In this document: piece after piece, positions 20,134 through 29,196 of the stretch
Numbering within the stretch: position 1 is the first letter of the stretch
Layout: each line of letters opens with the position of its first letter
NCBI RefSeq assembly: GCF_900156865.1
Contig: NZ_LT732529.1
Coordinates: 1,867,422 to 1,931,421 of the forward strand
DNA length: 64,000 nt
Source of the DNA: Litchfieldia sinesaloumensis
Lineage (GTDB): Bacteria > Bacillota > Bacilli > Bacillales > Bacillaceae_L
Direction: 5' to 3'
Notes under the pieces: generated by a model
What the model was told of the DNA's origin: nothing
The model's database searches: none
The model's input: the letters and a program-made list of their open reading frames with translations, nothing else
Made by a program: the position numbers and the translations under genes

Positions 20134-20174
20134 ATGAAACTTTAGCAGAACGTTTCCTTCAGCTAAAGTTTCAT
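20134..20174. repeat. Perfect 13-bp inverted repeat between rluB and resA
   Basis: ATGAAACTTTAGC (20134-20146) and its complement (20162-20174) around a 15-base loop. A T-rich run follows only on the plus strand, where no gene ends. On the minus strand it sits in the rluB-resA spacer without a T run, so it is not a standard terminator for rluB. Confidence 0.6.
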
Positions 20175-20209
20175 ATATTTTTGTTTTTGTTATCTAATTA
20201 CAATTCCCT

Positions 20210-20944
20210 TTATAAACGGTTATCCTTTGTACTAGCTAAAGCCCTTAATTGTTTTACCTCATGTGGTAGTAATTCTCTAAATTCACCCGTATGTAAACCT
20301 TGAAGTGTTAAAAAGCCAAATCTTTCTCTTTTTAGCTTCATTACCTGGTGACCGATTGCTTCAAACATTCTCTTGACCTGTCTGTTTCTACCTTCATGAA
20401 TGCTGATTTCAATAATCGAGGTTTGTTTGCGCTTGTCCATTGAAATTAGCTTAACCCTTGCAGGGGCAGTCTTTCCATCCTCCAGCATGATGCCTCTTTC
20501 TAATTGACGCAGCTTTTCCTTAGGAGGAATTCCCTTTATTTTTGCAACATACACTTTTTCCATCTCATATTTTGGATGCGTTAATATGTTTGCAAACTCA
20601 CCATCATTCGTTAGTAACAGCAAGCCAGACGTATCATAATCAAGTCTTCCAACTGGATAAATACGTGCTTTAACTTCTGGAAAAAAGTCCGTTACAACCT
20701 TTCTCCCTTTATCGTCACTCACACTCGAAATCACAGAACGTGGTTTATAAAATAAATAATAAACAGGCTCTTCCCTCTCAAGTGGAATGCCGCTTACCTC
20801 GATTTTATCATTTGAGCCGACCTTAATCCCAAGCTCCTTCACAACTTTTCCATTTACTTTAACATGGCCTGCAGTAATTAGTTCTTCTGCCTTTCTCCGT
20901 GAAGCTACACCTGCATGTGCAATTACCTTCTGTAAACGTTCCAT
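20210..20944 (-). CDS. rluB: 23S rRNA pseudouridine synthase RluB
   Basis: A 244-residue RsuA/RluB-type synthase with an N-terminal S4 RNA-binding domain (1-60) and a catalytic domain with GRLDYDTSG (catalytic Asp102). In Bacillus it modifies the region around the peptidyl-transferase centre of 23S rRNA. Slightly longer than usual at the C-terminus. Lies between spmB and resA as in B. subtilis. Confidence 0.93.
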   Translation of the reverse strand: MERLQKVIAHAGVASRRKAEELITAGHVKVNGKVVKELGIKVGSNDKIEVSGIPLEREEPVYYLFYKPRSVISSVSDDKGRKVVTDFFPEVKARIYPVGRLDYDTSGLLLLTNDGEFANILTHPKYEMEKVYVAKIKGIPPKEKLRQLERGIMLEDGKTAPARVKLISMDKRKQTSIIEISIHEGRNRQVKRMFEAIGHQVMKLKRERFGFLTLQGLHTGEFRELLPHEVKQLRALASTKDNRL

Positions 20945-21042
20945 CTATGCTCACCCCTTAAACATCTTACTTGTTTCTTTGTGTTTGTACAAGATAAAAA
21001 CACTAACTAGTATGCCCATCCCAGAACTTTCCTAAATAAAAA

Positions 21043-21073
21043 AAGGAAAACACGCTTATCACATGTTTTCCTT
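21043..21073 (-). terminator. Terminator of dacB-spmA-spmB
   Basis: A 10-bp perfect stem (21043-21052 with 21064-21073) followed by a T run on the minus strand. It overlaps the spmB stop codon. Confidence 0.85.
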
Positions 21074-21602
21074 AACCAAATATTAATGTAACAACAACTA
21101 TACTTGCAATGATACCGACTAAATCTGCTAAGAGTCCTACCTTTAGTGCATCTCCCATTTTCTTAATACCTACTGCTCCAAAATATACAGTTAAAATATA
21201 CAGTGTTGTATCCGTACTACCTTGCATGGTAGCAGCCAATCTTCCGATAAAAGAATCCGGACCATATGTAGCAATTAAGTCAGTAGTCATTCCTAAAGCT
21301 GCTGTCCCCGAAATTGGCCTTATAATTGCAAGCGGCGCAACCTCTGCTGGAAACCCAACAAATTCGAGAGCTGGTCGGATTAAATTAATGAAAAACTCCA
21401 TTGCACCAGAAGCTCTGAAAATAGAAATGGATACTAACATCCCAACTAAGAACGGTATGATAGAAAAGGATATTTTAATTCCTTCCTTTCCTCCCTCAAC
21501 AAACGTTTCATACGTTGGAATCCTTTTAAAGGTTCCATATAAAAGGATAAATCCTATAATCACAGGTATAAGCCAAAGAGATATAGAGTTTATTATCGTC
21601 AT
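21072..21602 (-). CDS. spmB: Spore maturation protein B
   Basis: A 176-residue membrane protein with a gate/nucleoside-recognition domain pattern (helices plus PLAIIRPISGTAALGMTTDL). With SpmA it is needed for normal spore core dehydration. The overlap of four bases with spmA shows coupled translation. Probably read from the sigma-E promoter upstream of dacB. Confidence 0.94.
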   Translation of the reverse strand: MTIINSISLWLIPVIIGFILLYGTFKRIPTYETFVEGGKEGIKISFSIIPFLVGMLVSISIFRASGAMEFFINLIRPALEFVGFPAEVAPLAIIRPISGTAALGMTTDLIATYGPDSFIGRLAATMQGSTDTTLYILTVYFGAVGIKKMGDALKVGLLADLVGIIASIVVVTLIFG

Positions 21603-22198
21603 TCTGGCCCTCCACCCTTCTTCACTCGTCGATAATGGAAATACCGATCGATTAATATCGCCGCTATTGTTGAAAACATCGTTGCTATCAGAGTTGTTCC
21701 AACAATCTCAGTTGGATTTGTAGATTCATAAGTCATCCTGATCGCAATTACAGTTGTAGGAATCAGTGTTAGACTCGACGTGTTAATTGCTAGAAACGTG
21801 ATCATTGAACGACTAGCAGAACTACTCCCACCATTAAGTTCTCTTAACTGTTCCATCGCTTTAATTCCCATAGGTGTGGCTGCATTGCCCAATCCAAACA
21901 TATTTGCAATCATATTTGAAAGAATATAGCCCATTGCCGGATGTTCTACCGGAACCTCGGGAAATAAACGTCTAACTAATGGACGAAATAATTTTGATAG
22001 CTTATCTAACAATCCAGCTTCTTGCGCAATTCTCATCAAGCCTAGCCAAAATACGAGGACACTAATTAAGCCAATACAAATGGTGACAGCTTCTGATGCC
22101 CCTTTAAAGATAGCCTCATTTACCTCACTAATTGTTCCATTAACTATAGCAAAGATTATTCCGATAATTGTCATTGCAACCCATATAATATTGACCAT
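21599..22198 (-). CDS. spmA: Spore maturation protein A
   Basis: A 199-residue multi-helix membrane protein with a gate domain (MGYILSNMIANMFGLGNAA). Its partner SpmB is next. Acts with DacB in spore cortex/core maturation. Starts two bases after the dacB stop codon, in the same transcription unit. Confidence 0.94.
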   Translation of the reverse strand: MVNIIWVAMTIIGIIFAIVNGTISEVNEAIFKGASEAVTICIGLISVLVFWLGLMRIAQEAGLLDKLSKLFRPLVRRLFPEVPVEHPAMGYILSNMIANMFGLGNAATPMGIKAMEQLRELNGGSSSASRSMITFLAINTSSLTLIPTTVIAIRMTYESTNPTEIVGTTLIATMFSTIAAILIDRYFHYRRVKKGGGPE

Positions 22199-22200
22199 CG

Positions 22201-23346
22201 TTATCTAACCCCTAGAATTACTAGAAAAATACTTCTGAGAGTTTCCCAGAATGTTTCCTTAGGCTTGTTGGAGTTACCGTTATCAAAATATATTGGCATT
22301 TCTTCAATCGTCTTATCACCAAGATTTACAGTAAGTGTCCCTACTATATCGGGAACATTTTCTGGTTTACGCCACTTCTTATTATCAGGTTCTAGGAAAC
22401 TTATATCGAGCCTTACATCTTCCTTCTCTTTTTCTGTGAGTGGGTACTTAAACTCGTGATCTACAAAAACTTTACCTCTGTAAAAACTATGGTCCGTTTG
22501 TAATTCTCCATCATCAACGACTTCTACTAAATCATACGATTTAAACGCATGATTAAATAGATTCATATGGTCATTCCAGTCATCCGAAGCGTTTATCGTT
22601 ACAGCAATTAACTCAGTTCCATCCTTTGCTGCTGTCGAAACTAAAGTACGTTTTGCTCGTTTGGTGTATCCTGTTTTACCGCCTGTACTATACTTATACA
22701 GCTGTGTCAGTAACTTATTTTTATTTCTCCAAACACGATCCCATTTTTCATTCGGATTTGGCGCCCGATAGACCTTTGTCCCAGATATCTCCCTAAATTT
22801 TTCATTTGTCATTGCATATCGCGTTAATATAGCCATATCATATGCAGATGAAAAATGGTTTTCATGGTCATCTAGGCCGTGAGGATTCGCAAATTCAGTA
22901 TTTTGCATCCCTATCTCCGCAGCTTTTTGATTCATTAGAAATACAAAGCCCTCTAGACTCCCTCCCACATGTTCAGCAATAGCTACCGCAGAATCATTAC
23001 CAGAACGAAGCATCAATCCATAAACTAAATGTTCGAGTTTAATTTCTTCGTTTGGCTGCAAATATAAGGAGGAGCCTTCGGTACCTACAGCTTTGTTACT
23101 TACCTTCACCATATCCTCGAGTTTCCCAGATTCAATGGCAATAATAGCGGTCATTATTTTTGTTATACTTGCGATTCTCATCCGTTGATGAGCATTTTTT
23201 TCATACAATATCCTACCTGACTCTTGTTCTATTAAGATGGCACCTTTTGCGCTAACAGAAAGTGCACTCGTCTTTTGTGGTAATAAACCTATGAGAACCA
23301 TAGCTATAATGAGTAGTGTCAAAACTTTTCTGCGAAAAAATGTCAT
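22201..23346 (-). CDS. dacB: Sporulation D-alanyl-D-alanine carboxypeptidase DacB (PBP5*)
   Basis: 381 residues: signal peptide (about 1-28), penicillin-binding S11 peptidase domain with SITK (Ser60, Lys63), SGND and KTG motifs, then a small C-terminal beta domain and an end helix serving as a membrane anchor. It trims D-Ala from cortex peptidoglycan and thereby limits cross-linking. First gene of dacB-spmA-spmB and preceded by a good sigma-E promoter. Confidence 0.95.
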   Translation of the reverse strand: MTFFRRKVLTLLIIAMVLIGLLPQKTSALSVSAKGAILIEQESGRILYEKNAHQRMRIASITKIMTAIIAIESGKLEDMVKVSNKAVGTEGSSLYLQPNEEIKLEHLVYGLMLRSGNDSAVAIAEHVGGSLEGFVFLMNQKAAEIGMQNTEFANPHGLDDHENHFSSAYDMAILTRYAMTNEKFREISGTKVYRAPNPNEKWDRVWRNKNKLLTQLYKYSTGGKTGYTKRAKRTLVSTAAKDGTELIAVTINASDDWNDHMNLFNHAFKSYDLVEVVDDGELQTDHSFYRGKVFVDHEFKYPLTEKEKEDVRLDISFLEPDNKKWRKPENVPDIVGTLTVNLGDKTIEEMPIYFDNGNSNKPKETFWETLRSIFLVILGVR

Positions 23347-23377
23347 TCGATCCCCGTCCCTTTAGCTGTTTTGTAAA

Positions 23378-23408
23378 AGTGTATGCACTACATGTCCAAC
23401 TATATGAA
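23378..23408 (-). promoter_or_regulatory. Sigma-E promoter of dacB
   Basis: On the minus strand, -35 TTCATAT (23408-23402) and -10 CATACACT (23385-23378) with 16 bases between. The -10 fits the sigma-E consensus. dacB is known to be sigma-E dependent in B. subtilis. Confidence 0.65.
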
Positions 23409-23438
23409 TAAAATATGTACAAACTACGAAAATCGTAA

Positions 23439-23548
23439 GGTGTCTGCTATCGGCGACAAACACAAGAAATGCGCTACAGAAGGCGTTATTTGCATTCTAA
23501 AGCGATTTGCTTGTATTCTCGACCCTATGGTGCCTGAAGATAGACACC
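23439..23548. repeat. 110-bp MITE-like element with terminal inverted repeats
   Basis: Ends are GGTGTCT (23439-23445) and AGACACC (23542-23548). The next four bases inward (TATC / GATA) also pair after a two-base offset. It has no convincing reading frame. It fills the space between the dacB promoter and the sod terminator. Only one copy was seen in this window, so its repeat nature is inferred from the ends. Confidence 0.4.
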
Positions 23549-23563
23549 AAAAACAACAAAAAA

Positions 23564-23584
23564 ACTGACCAAGACTTGGTCAGT
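23564..23584 (-). terminator. Terminator of the superoxide dismutase gene
   Basis: A 10-bp perfect stem (23564-23573 with 23575-23584) and a T run on the minus strand. Confidence 0.85.
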
Positions 23585-23593
23585 ATTGTCATG

Positions 23594-24472
23594 TTAATAT
23601 TGCTTCCATTGTAATTTGGATGCTTCTCGATAACGATGATCAACTTCGTCCCAATTTACGATATTCCACCAATTTTTCACATAATCTGCACGAACATTTT
23701 TATATTGTAGATAATAGGCATGTTCCCAAACATCCAATACGAGTAAAGGAATTGTATCCCATTGTGTCAGTAGCTGATGACGTTCTGATTGCAGAATCTC
23801 CAAGCGTCCGGCTCTTGGTGACCAGACAAGAATCGCCCACCCTACACCTTCCACCTTATTTGCCGCTTCACTGAAATGTCTCTTAAACACTTCAAAGCTA
23901 CCAAAATCTCGATTAATCTGACGAAGGAGGTCACGCCCTGGCATCCCCCCACCTTTCGGTTTCATTACATTCCAAAAAATAGTGTGTAAATAATGACCTG
24001 AACCATGAAAAGCAGCTTCTCTCTCCCAATGCTTTAGTAAATCATAATCCCCTGTGTCACGTGCCTTTTCCATCATTTTCTCCGCCTTGTTTAAACCCTC
24101 AACGTAGCTTTTATGGTGTTTGTCATGGTGGAGCCTCATAATTTCTTCAGAAATGTAAGGTTCTAATGCATCATAGTCATAGGGCAGAGGTGGTAAAGTA
24201 TGTTGGCCAATACCAACCCTTCTTATCTCTTGGTATAATTCGGTTCCTCCCACTTCTTCTGCAAAGCGAACTCCTGTATCATATAGTTTCTTTACTTGTT
24301 CATGTAATGCTAATAGATCAGTAGATATTCGTTCTTTATCTCGGGAATCAAGAAATTCCGCAAAACTGGAAATTTTTGTTTGAAGCTCTTTATTATTTAC
24401 ATGTTTAAATTGCTTTTTAAACTCTCCAAACCATTGTTTAACATCTTCTATATATCTCTCTGAATGACCCAT
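23594..24472 (-). CDS. Fe/Mn superoxide dismutase with N-terminal extension (SodF-like)
   Basis: 292 residues. The last 200 form a Fe/Mn superoxide dismutase: His in LHHDKHHKSYV, His in GSGHYLHTIFW, and Asp and His in LDVWEHAYYLQY. About 90 residues of charged helical sequence precede it, as in the B. subtilis SodF type. Converts superoxide to peroxide and oxygen. It has its own ribosome site (GAGGGAGG) and terminator. Placed between dacB and the scp genes, a position not occupied by sod in B. subtilis. Confidence 0.9.
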   Translation of the reverse strand: MGHSERYIEDVKQWFGEFKKQFKHVNNKELQTKISSFAEFLDSRDKERISTDLLALHEQVKKLYDTGVRFAEEVGGTELYQEIRRVGIGQHTLPPLPYDYDALEPYISEEIMRLHHDKHHKSYVEGLNKAEKMMEKARDTGDYDLLKHWEREAAFHGSGHYLHTIFWNVMKPKGGGMPGRDLLRQINRDFGSFEVFKRHFSEAANKVEGVGWAILVWSPRAGRLEILQSERHQLLTQWDTIPLLVLDVWEHAYYLQYKNVRADYVKNWWNIVNWDEVDHRYREASKLQWKQY

Positions 24473-24597
24473 TGTAGTCCTCCCTCAGCTTTAATCGTCA
24501 CTATCCTATGCGTGTTACCGATATTCGTGACATAAAGTTGTTGAAAGCTCAGCCTTTTTTCATTTCTTCGTCCACAATATGATGAAACAATGAAAAA

Positions 24598-24635
24598 AGG
24601 AACCCAATTGTGTTACACATTACAATTGGGTTCCT
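24598..24635 (-). terminator. Terminator of the gene at 24639-25055
   Basis: A 14-bp perfect stem (24598-24611 with 24622-24635) followed by T-rich minus-strand sequence. The strongest hairpin in this part of the window. Confidence 0.9.
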
Positions 24636-24638
24636 CTT

Positions 24639-25055
24639 TTATGTCTGTTCAGTATTTACAAAAGGTGATTTCACTTCAAAGCTTTTTTTGTGATGGAGAT
24701 GTGTAAATATTTCTTTTAGTCTATCCAGTTGAATACCTTTAAACTGTTCTTCAAATTGCTTTTGATCATTGATATATAGACGTTTACGGTTCCGGAAACT
24801 GGGGTTCTTTAGCAAGCAAACGATCGCAACAAGGTCTTTAAAGTGCACTTCATTCGTATCAATTGTATAGACTGGATCTTCAGTGAAAGGAGTAAACGTT
24901 GTAAATTGTTCCTCAAAATAACGCAAGTAAAGAACTTGGAACCTCTTTTCTTCCCCATCTTCAACAAAAACGACTTCAGATTGGTTAAAAAAATCCTCGA
25001 ACGTGTTTTTTAGTGTTTTTTCAAGCTCAAATCCGCTACAATTTTTAATTAACAC
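24639..25055 (-). CDS. Unrecognised soluble protein at the ypuI position
   Basis: 138 residues, no signal or membrane segment, rich in Phe, Glu and Lys. It has an alternating hydrophobic pattern of alpha/beta type and a basic stretch NRKRLYIND near 90. Start GTG at 25055 with GGGGTGG 5 bases upstream. The overlapping ATG at 25057 meets a stop at once. In B. subtilis this place between scpB and dacB holds ypuI. I do not see clear similarity to YpuI, and the protein is shorter, so no function is given. Confidence 0.75.
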   Translation of the reverse strand: MLIKNCSGFELEKTLKNTFEDFFNQSEVVFVEDGEEKRFQVLYLRYFEEQFTTFTPFTEDPVYTIDTNEVHFKDLVAIVCLLKNPSFRNRKRLYINDQKQFEEQFKGIQLDRLKEIFTHLHHKKSFEVKSPFVNTEQT

Positions 25056-25128
25056 ATTTCCACCCCACTAACCACCATTTTCCAACTTGATAACTACATA
25101 TTACCATAGGAAACGTTAGATGGGCGAA

Positions 25129-25719
25129 TTATTTTGAATCTTCTATCGTTTCTTGAAACCGTTCAAAAAAGAGGTCAGCTTCCTCTTGTACATATTCTTC
25201 ATCAATTTTTTCAGGAAGCGGAGGTAGTTCTTTCAATGTCTTTAGTCCAAAATACTCTAAGAACTCCTTTGTTGTACCATATAAAATAGCTCTTCCAGTA
25301 CCTTCGACACGTCCAACTTCCTTAATTAAAGCTTTCGCTATTAATGTTTGAATCGGTCTTTCCGTCTTAACCCCACGAATTTCTTCAACTTCCGCTCGAG
25401 TTATTGGTTGGCGATAGGCAATTATCGCAAGAGTTTCTAAAGCGGCCTGTGAGAGCGAAGTAGTTGTAGGTGATTCTACAAGCTTTTTGAGATAAGCAGC
25501 ATGTTCTTTTTTTGTTGTAAGTTGATAAGTACCTGCTACTTCGGTTAAATTAATGCCTCTTCCTACCTGGGTGTAATCATCCTTTAACTCATTGATGATA
25601 TCAAGTGCGGTGCTCTCATCTATTTCTAAAACGATTGCCACCTGTTTTAAGGTTAAACCTTCATCGCCAGCAGCAAATAATAGCCCTTCGACAATCGCCT
25701 TCCAATCAATTAATTTCAT
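25129..25719 (-). CDS. scpB: Segregation and condensation protein B
   Basis: A 196-residue ScpB with two winged-helix domains (about 5-80 and 85-160; [27 protein letters not shown]). It joins ScpA and SMC in the bacterial condensin that separates chromosomes. ATG at 25719 was chosen for AAAGGGA upstream and because it gives the usual family N-terminus. The start overlaps the end of scpA by 14 bases. Confidence 0.94.
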   Translation of the reverse strand: MKLIDWKAIVEGLLFAAGDEGLTLKQVAIVLEIDESTALDIINELKDDYTQVGRGINLTEVAGTYQLTTKKEHAAYLKKLVESPTTTSLSQAALETLAIIAYRQPITRAEVEEIRGVKTERPIQTLIAKALIKEVGRVEGTGRAILYGTTKEFLEYFGLKTLKELPPLPEKIDEEYVQEEADLFFERFQETIEDSK

Positions 25720-26476
25720 TCTTAACATCCCTTTCCAAGCTCGAAATATAGATTTCTGAAAAATTATTCTGTTGCTCAATTAACACAGCATTATTTTTCA
25801 TTAATTCAAGAAGCGCGAGGAATGTAACAACAATATGGTTTTTATCATGGAACGGAAACAACTCTGTGAATTTCTTTTTCCCGCGAATACCTCTTAGTTC
25901 TTTGATGATTTCTTCCATCCTTTTTTCGATGGGAATTTCCTGTCGTGTTATTCTTGTTGCTAATGGTTTCTGTAATTTTTTTCGGCGTAGTAGCTTTTGA
26001 AATGCTCCTAACATGTCGTAAATATTAACATCTAATGAATAGTTAACGGGAACATCCTTAGTGAAGTCACTTAAATCACTTGGAGGCTTTGTAAACAATT
26101 GAGATCGTTCTTCTTCTAAGTGCTTTAAATCTTCTGCAGCATTTTTATATTTGCGATATTCAATTAACCGATTCATTAAATCTTCACGCGGGTCCTCTTC
26201 CATTTCAAATTCGGACTCGCCTTCAAATAGCTCTTCTTCTTGCTTTGGAAGCAACATTTTACTTTTAATAGCCAAGAGAGTCGCAGCCATGACTAGATAT
26301 TCACTTGCAATATCTAGCTGTAATTCTTTCATTGCATGTATATATACTAAGTATTGTTCCGTAATTTCAGCTACCGGTATATCATATATATCAATTTCTA
26401 AACGATTAATTAAATGTAAAAGAAGGTCTAAAGGACCCTCAAAAGAGTCAATTTTTACGTTGTAATGTAAATCCAC
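25706..26476 (-). CDS. scpA: Segregation and condensation protein A (kleisin)
   Basis: A kleisin subunit of the SMC-ScpAB condensin, 256 residues. The N-terminal [16 protein letters not shown] helix binds the SMC neck and the C-terminal winged helix (about 185-250) binds the head. GTG at 26476 was chosen: GGTGGG lies 6 bases upstream and the length before VKIDSF matches the family. ATG codons at 26482 and 26503 are less well placed. Confidence 0.94.
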   Translation of the reverse strand: MDLHYNVKIDSFEGPLDLLLHLINRLEIDIYDIPVAEITEQYLVYIHAMKELQLDIASEYLVMAATLLAIKSKMLLPKQEEELFEGESEFEMEEDPREDLMNRLIEYRKYKNAAEDLKHLEEERSQLFTKPPSDLSDFTKDVPVNYSLDVNIYDMLGAFQKLLRRKKLQKPLATRITRQEIPIEKRMEEIIKELRGIRGKKKFTELFPFHDKNHIVVTFLALLELMKNNAVLIEQQNNFSEIYISSLERDVKNEIN

Positions 26477-26634
26477 GCTCATCCCACCAAAAATACCCTT
26501 CATGACAATTTCATATTTTTATATTTTAACACAATCTTTAGTATAGAACATATTTAACATTCAAGCTATATAAGGTTTATGGATATTTGTCCCACAAATA
26601 ATTTTAAAAAATATGGTGGATATAGACACTCGCC

Positions 26635-26664
26635 CACACAAGAAGTAGTAAAAGTCATACTATA
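26635..26664 (+). promoter_or_regulatory. Sigma-K-type promoter of the yjcZ-like gene
   Basis: CACAC at 26635-26639, 16 bases, then CATACTATA at 26656-26664, which fits the sigma-K pattern (AC, about 16 bases, CATAnnnTA). CATACTA alone would also suit sigma-G. Confidence 0.5.
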
Positions 26665-26699
26665 ACTGTGTACCAAGAAAAATTAAGGAGGTAATATAA

Positions 26700-26789
26700 A
26701 TGGGAGACGGATATAACTTCGGAGGCGGTTTTGCCTTAATCGTAGTATTGTTTATTCTATTAATTATTGTTGGAGCTGCTTGGTTCTAA
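26700..26789 (+). CDS. YjcZ-family sporulation membrane microprotein
   Basis: A 29-residue protein: a short Gly-rich start (GDGYNFGGGF) followed by one hydrophobic helix (ALIVVLFILLIIVGAAWF). This is the signature of the YjcZ family of sporulation-associated microproteins found in many copies in Bacillaceae. Strong ribosome site AAGGAGGT 8 bases upstream, a late-sporulation promoter motif before it and a terminator after it. The function of the family is not established. Confidence 0.85.
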   Translation: MGDGYNFGGGFALIVVLFILLIIVGAAWF

Positions 26790-26812
26790 AATAAAAAAAA
26801 ACGGTGATTAAT

Positions 26813-26846
26813 AAAGTGTTCGGCTAGCTGCTGAACACTTTATTTT
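26813..26846 (+). terminator. Terminator of the yjcZ-like gene
   Basis: A 9-bp perfect stem (26813-26821 with 26833-26841), followed by TATTTTT. Confidence 0.8.
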
Positions 26847-26913
26847 TCCATGTTTTGGTTACATAATTATGTTAAACTACACATACATAGTGATAAAGGA
26901 GATGTTATGCCAC

Positions 26914-27453
26914 TTGTACCCACAAGCATTTATTGACTATTTACTTCACTTTCACTGTGACCGTGACTATTTTGAATGCCATGAGGTCTTAGAGGAGCAT
27001 TGGAAAAAAAAGCCTATCCCTGAGCGAAGCATATTCTGGGTTGGATTAATTCAGATTGCCGTGTCCCTTTATCATCACCGTCGTGGTAACTTACCAGGTG
27101 CCTTACGCATGATGAAAAGTGCATGGTCCATATGTAAAGATCAAAAGGACGAATTGGCTCGGCTTGGTTTCCAGGTTGATAAGTTGGTTGTGTTGCTAGA
27201 TAAAAAAGTTCACGACATCAAAAGAGGTGAACCATACGAAAGCATCAATTTACCACTTGAAAACAATTTACTTACAACTTGTTCTAATCTTGCTTCACAA
27301 TCGGGATTGTCGTGGGGTGTAGCTAGTGATTTATCCAATAAACAATTAGTCCATAAGCATAAATTACGTGACAGAAGCGATATCATTGCCGAAAGAGAGG
27401 AACAAATTAGACATAAAAGAAAGCTTAGACAGATTCAAAAGCCTCCAAATTAA
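26914..27453 (+). CDS. ypuF: DUF309 protein YpuF
   Basis: About 179 residues. DUF309 core (1-110): DYFECHEVLEEHWK, then QIAVSLYHHRRGN and GALRMMKSA, a helical bundle of unknown function. The C-terminal 60 residues are basic and poorly conserved. TTG at 26914 was chosen because family members start at the equivalent of LYPQAFI, and AAAGGAG lies 12 bases upstream. The ATG at 26902 would overlap that site. The gene faces ribT across a shared hairpin. Confidence 0.8.
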   Translation: MYPQAFIDYLLHFHCDRDYFECHEVLEEHWKKKPIPERSIFWVGLIQIAVSLYHHRRGNLPGALRMMKSAWSICKDQKDELARLGFQVDKLVVLLDKKVHDIKRGEPYESINLPLENNLLTTCSNLASQSGLSWGVASDLSNKQLVHKHKLRDRSDIIAEREEQIRHKRKLRQIQKPPN

Positions 27454-27455
27454 AA

Positions 27456-27851
<396 letters not shown>

Positions 27852-28031
27852 TCATTATCGAAAAACTTTCCAACTAGTATATCTCACAGTGATCTATACT
27901 ACTATTGGACTAACCCCTAATACATTTATTAAGAGTATCATTTTCCATCTTATTTTTCCAGTGTCTTTTTGGAATACCCTTAAATTTAAATTATATCCAA
28001 AACCTTCCAAATCTATTCAATCGTAATCTTA

Positions 28032-28499
28032 TTACTCAAATGAACGCGAAAGATTTGCCATTTCAATCGCAGAAACAGCAGAATCCCACCCCTTATTTCC
28101 GGCTTTTGTCCCTGCTCTTTCGATTGCTTGTTCAATTGTTTCAGTTGTTAATACCCCAAACATCACAGGTTTTCCTGTTTCAAGTGTTATTTTCGATAAC
28201 CCCTTCGCTACTTCGTTACAAACATAATCATAATGAGTCGTTGATCCTCTAATAACTGTGCCCAATGCGATTACTGCATCATATTTGCTCGATTCAGCCA
28301 TTTTTTTTGCAATTAAAGGAATTTCAAAAGCCCCAGGTACCCAGGCAATTTCAACATCTTCATCAGCCACACCATGCCTCTTCAATCCATCCAACGCTCC
28401 GCTTAAAAGCTTCGCCGTAATAAATTCATTAAAACGTGCTACAACAACCCCTATTCGTAATCCTGTGCCAACTAAGTGTCCTTCATAAATTTTATTCAT
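28032..28499 (-). CDS. ribH: 6,7-dimethyl-8-ribityllumazine synthase
   Basis: A 155-residue lumazine synthase. Joins 5-amino-6-ribitylaminouracil and 3,4-dihydroxybutanone 4-phosphate. Visible motifs: [32 protein letters not shown] and the catalytic His in the last. ATG at 28499 was chosen because AGGAGG is 6 bases upstream. Last gene of the riboswitch-controlled cluster. Confidence 0.95.
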   Translation of the reverse strand: MNKIYEGHLVGTGLRIGVVVARFNEFITAKLLSGALDGLKRHGVADEDVEIAWVPGAFEIPLIAKKMAESSKYDAVIALGTVIRGSTTHYDYVCNEVAKGLSKITLETGKPVMFGVLTTETIEQAIERAGTKAGNKGWDSAVSAIEMANLSRSFE

Positions 28500-28556
28500 A
28501 ATCATCCTCCTATGTTATCGGGTATTTTCTTCATTTTTAAAAAAATGTTTCATTGC

Positions 28557-29180
28557 CTATTCATTAAATGTAAGATACTCATATTGTTTGCGATATCGGA
28601 TTAATTCCTCAACAGTAATCATTTTAAGATTATGGTCACTTGCTATTTTTTGCAGGTCAGGAACTCTTGCCATCGTTCCGTCTTCTTTTACTATTTCACA
28701 AATAACTCCAGCAGGTTTAGCTCCACAAAGAATAGCTAAGTCAACTGCTGCTTCTGTATGTCCAGCTCGACTAAGGACCCCACCATCTTTTGCGATTAAA
28801 GGAAAGACGTGCCCTGGTCTCTTAAAGCTAGATGCAGTTGATTCTGGGTTTAGCAACTCCCTAATGGTCGTGGCTCGTTCAAATGCACTAATTCCAGTCG
28901 TTGTACTTTCATGGTCGATACTGACTGTAAAAGCCGTACCGTGTGGGTCCGTATTTTCGGATACCATTGGATTAAGATTCAATTTTTCAGCTAAGGACTT
29001 CGTAATTGGTGTGCAAACAAGCCCACGACCATGTGTAATCATAAAATTTATGCTTTCTGGTGCAATATTCTCGGCCAGAGCGATGAAATCTCCTTCGTTT
29101 TCACGATTTTCATCATCGCTTACGATTATTATTTTGCCTTGCTTCAAATCTAAAAGTGCATCTTCAATTGAGTTAAACAT
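28557..29180 (-). CDS. ribB: 3,4-dihydroxy-2-butanone-4-phosphate synthase, RibB domain only
   Basis: 207 residues, ending in a normal TAG stop. DHBP synthase motifs are complete: [19 protein letters not shown] and the Glu/His metal ligands. In B. subtilis this gene is the bifunctional ribBA, about 400 residues, with GTP cyclohydrolase II at the C-terminus. Here only the RibB half exists. After the stop only 51 bases remain before ribH, so no RibA fragment survives. The first step of the pathway must be supplied from elsewhere in the genome. Confidence 0.94.
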   Translation of the reverse strand: MFNSIEDALLDLKQGKIIIVSDDENRENEGDFIALAENIAPESINFMITHGRGLVCTPITKSLAEKLNLNPMVSENTDPHGTAFTVSIDHESTTTGISAFERATTIRELLNPESTASSFKRPGHVFPLIAKDGGVLSRAGHTEAAVDLAILCGAKPAGVICEIVKEDGTMARVPDLQKIASDHNLKMITVEELIRYRKQYEYLTFNE

Positions 29181-29196
29181 TGCAAATCCCCCTTCC

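Noticed and set aside
21109-21723. 204-codon plus-strand frame opposite spmA-spmB
   Set aside because: Antisense to two membrane-protein genes. The composition is explained by reading helices backwards.
23383-23568. 61-codon plus-strand frame
   Set aside because: Lies across the dacB promoter, the MITE-like element and a terminator, with no ribosome site.
28506-28556. Remnant of RibA after ribB
   Set aside because: Only 51 bases lie between the ribB stop and the ribH start region, and none translates into a RibA-like segment.
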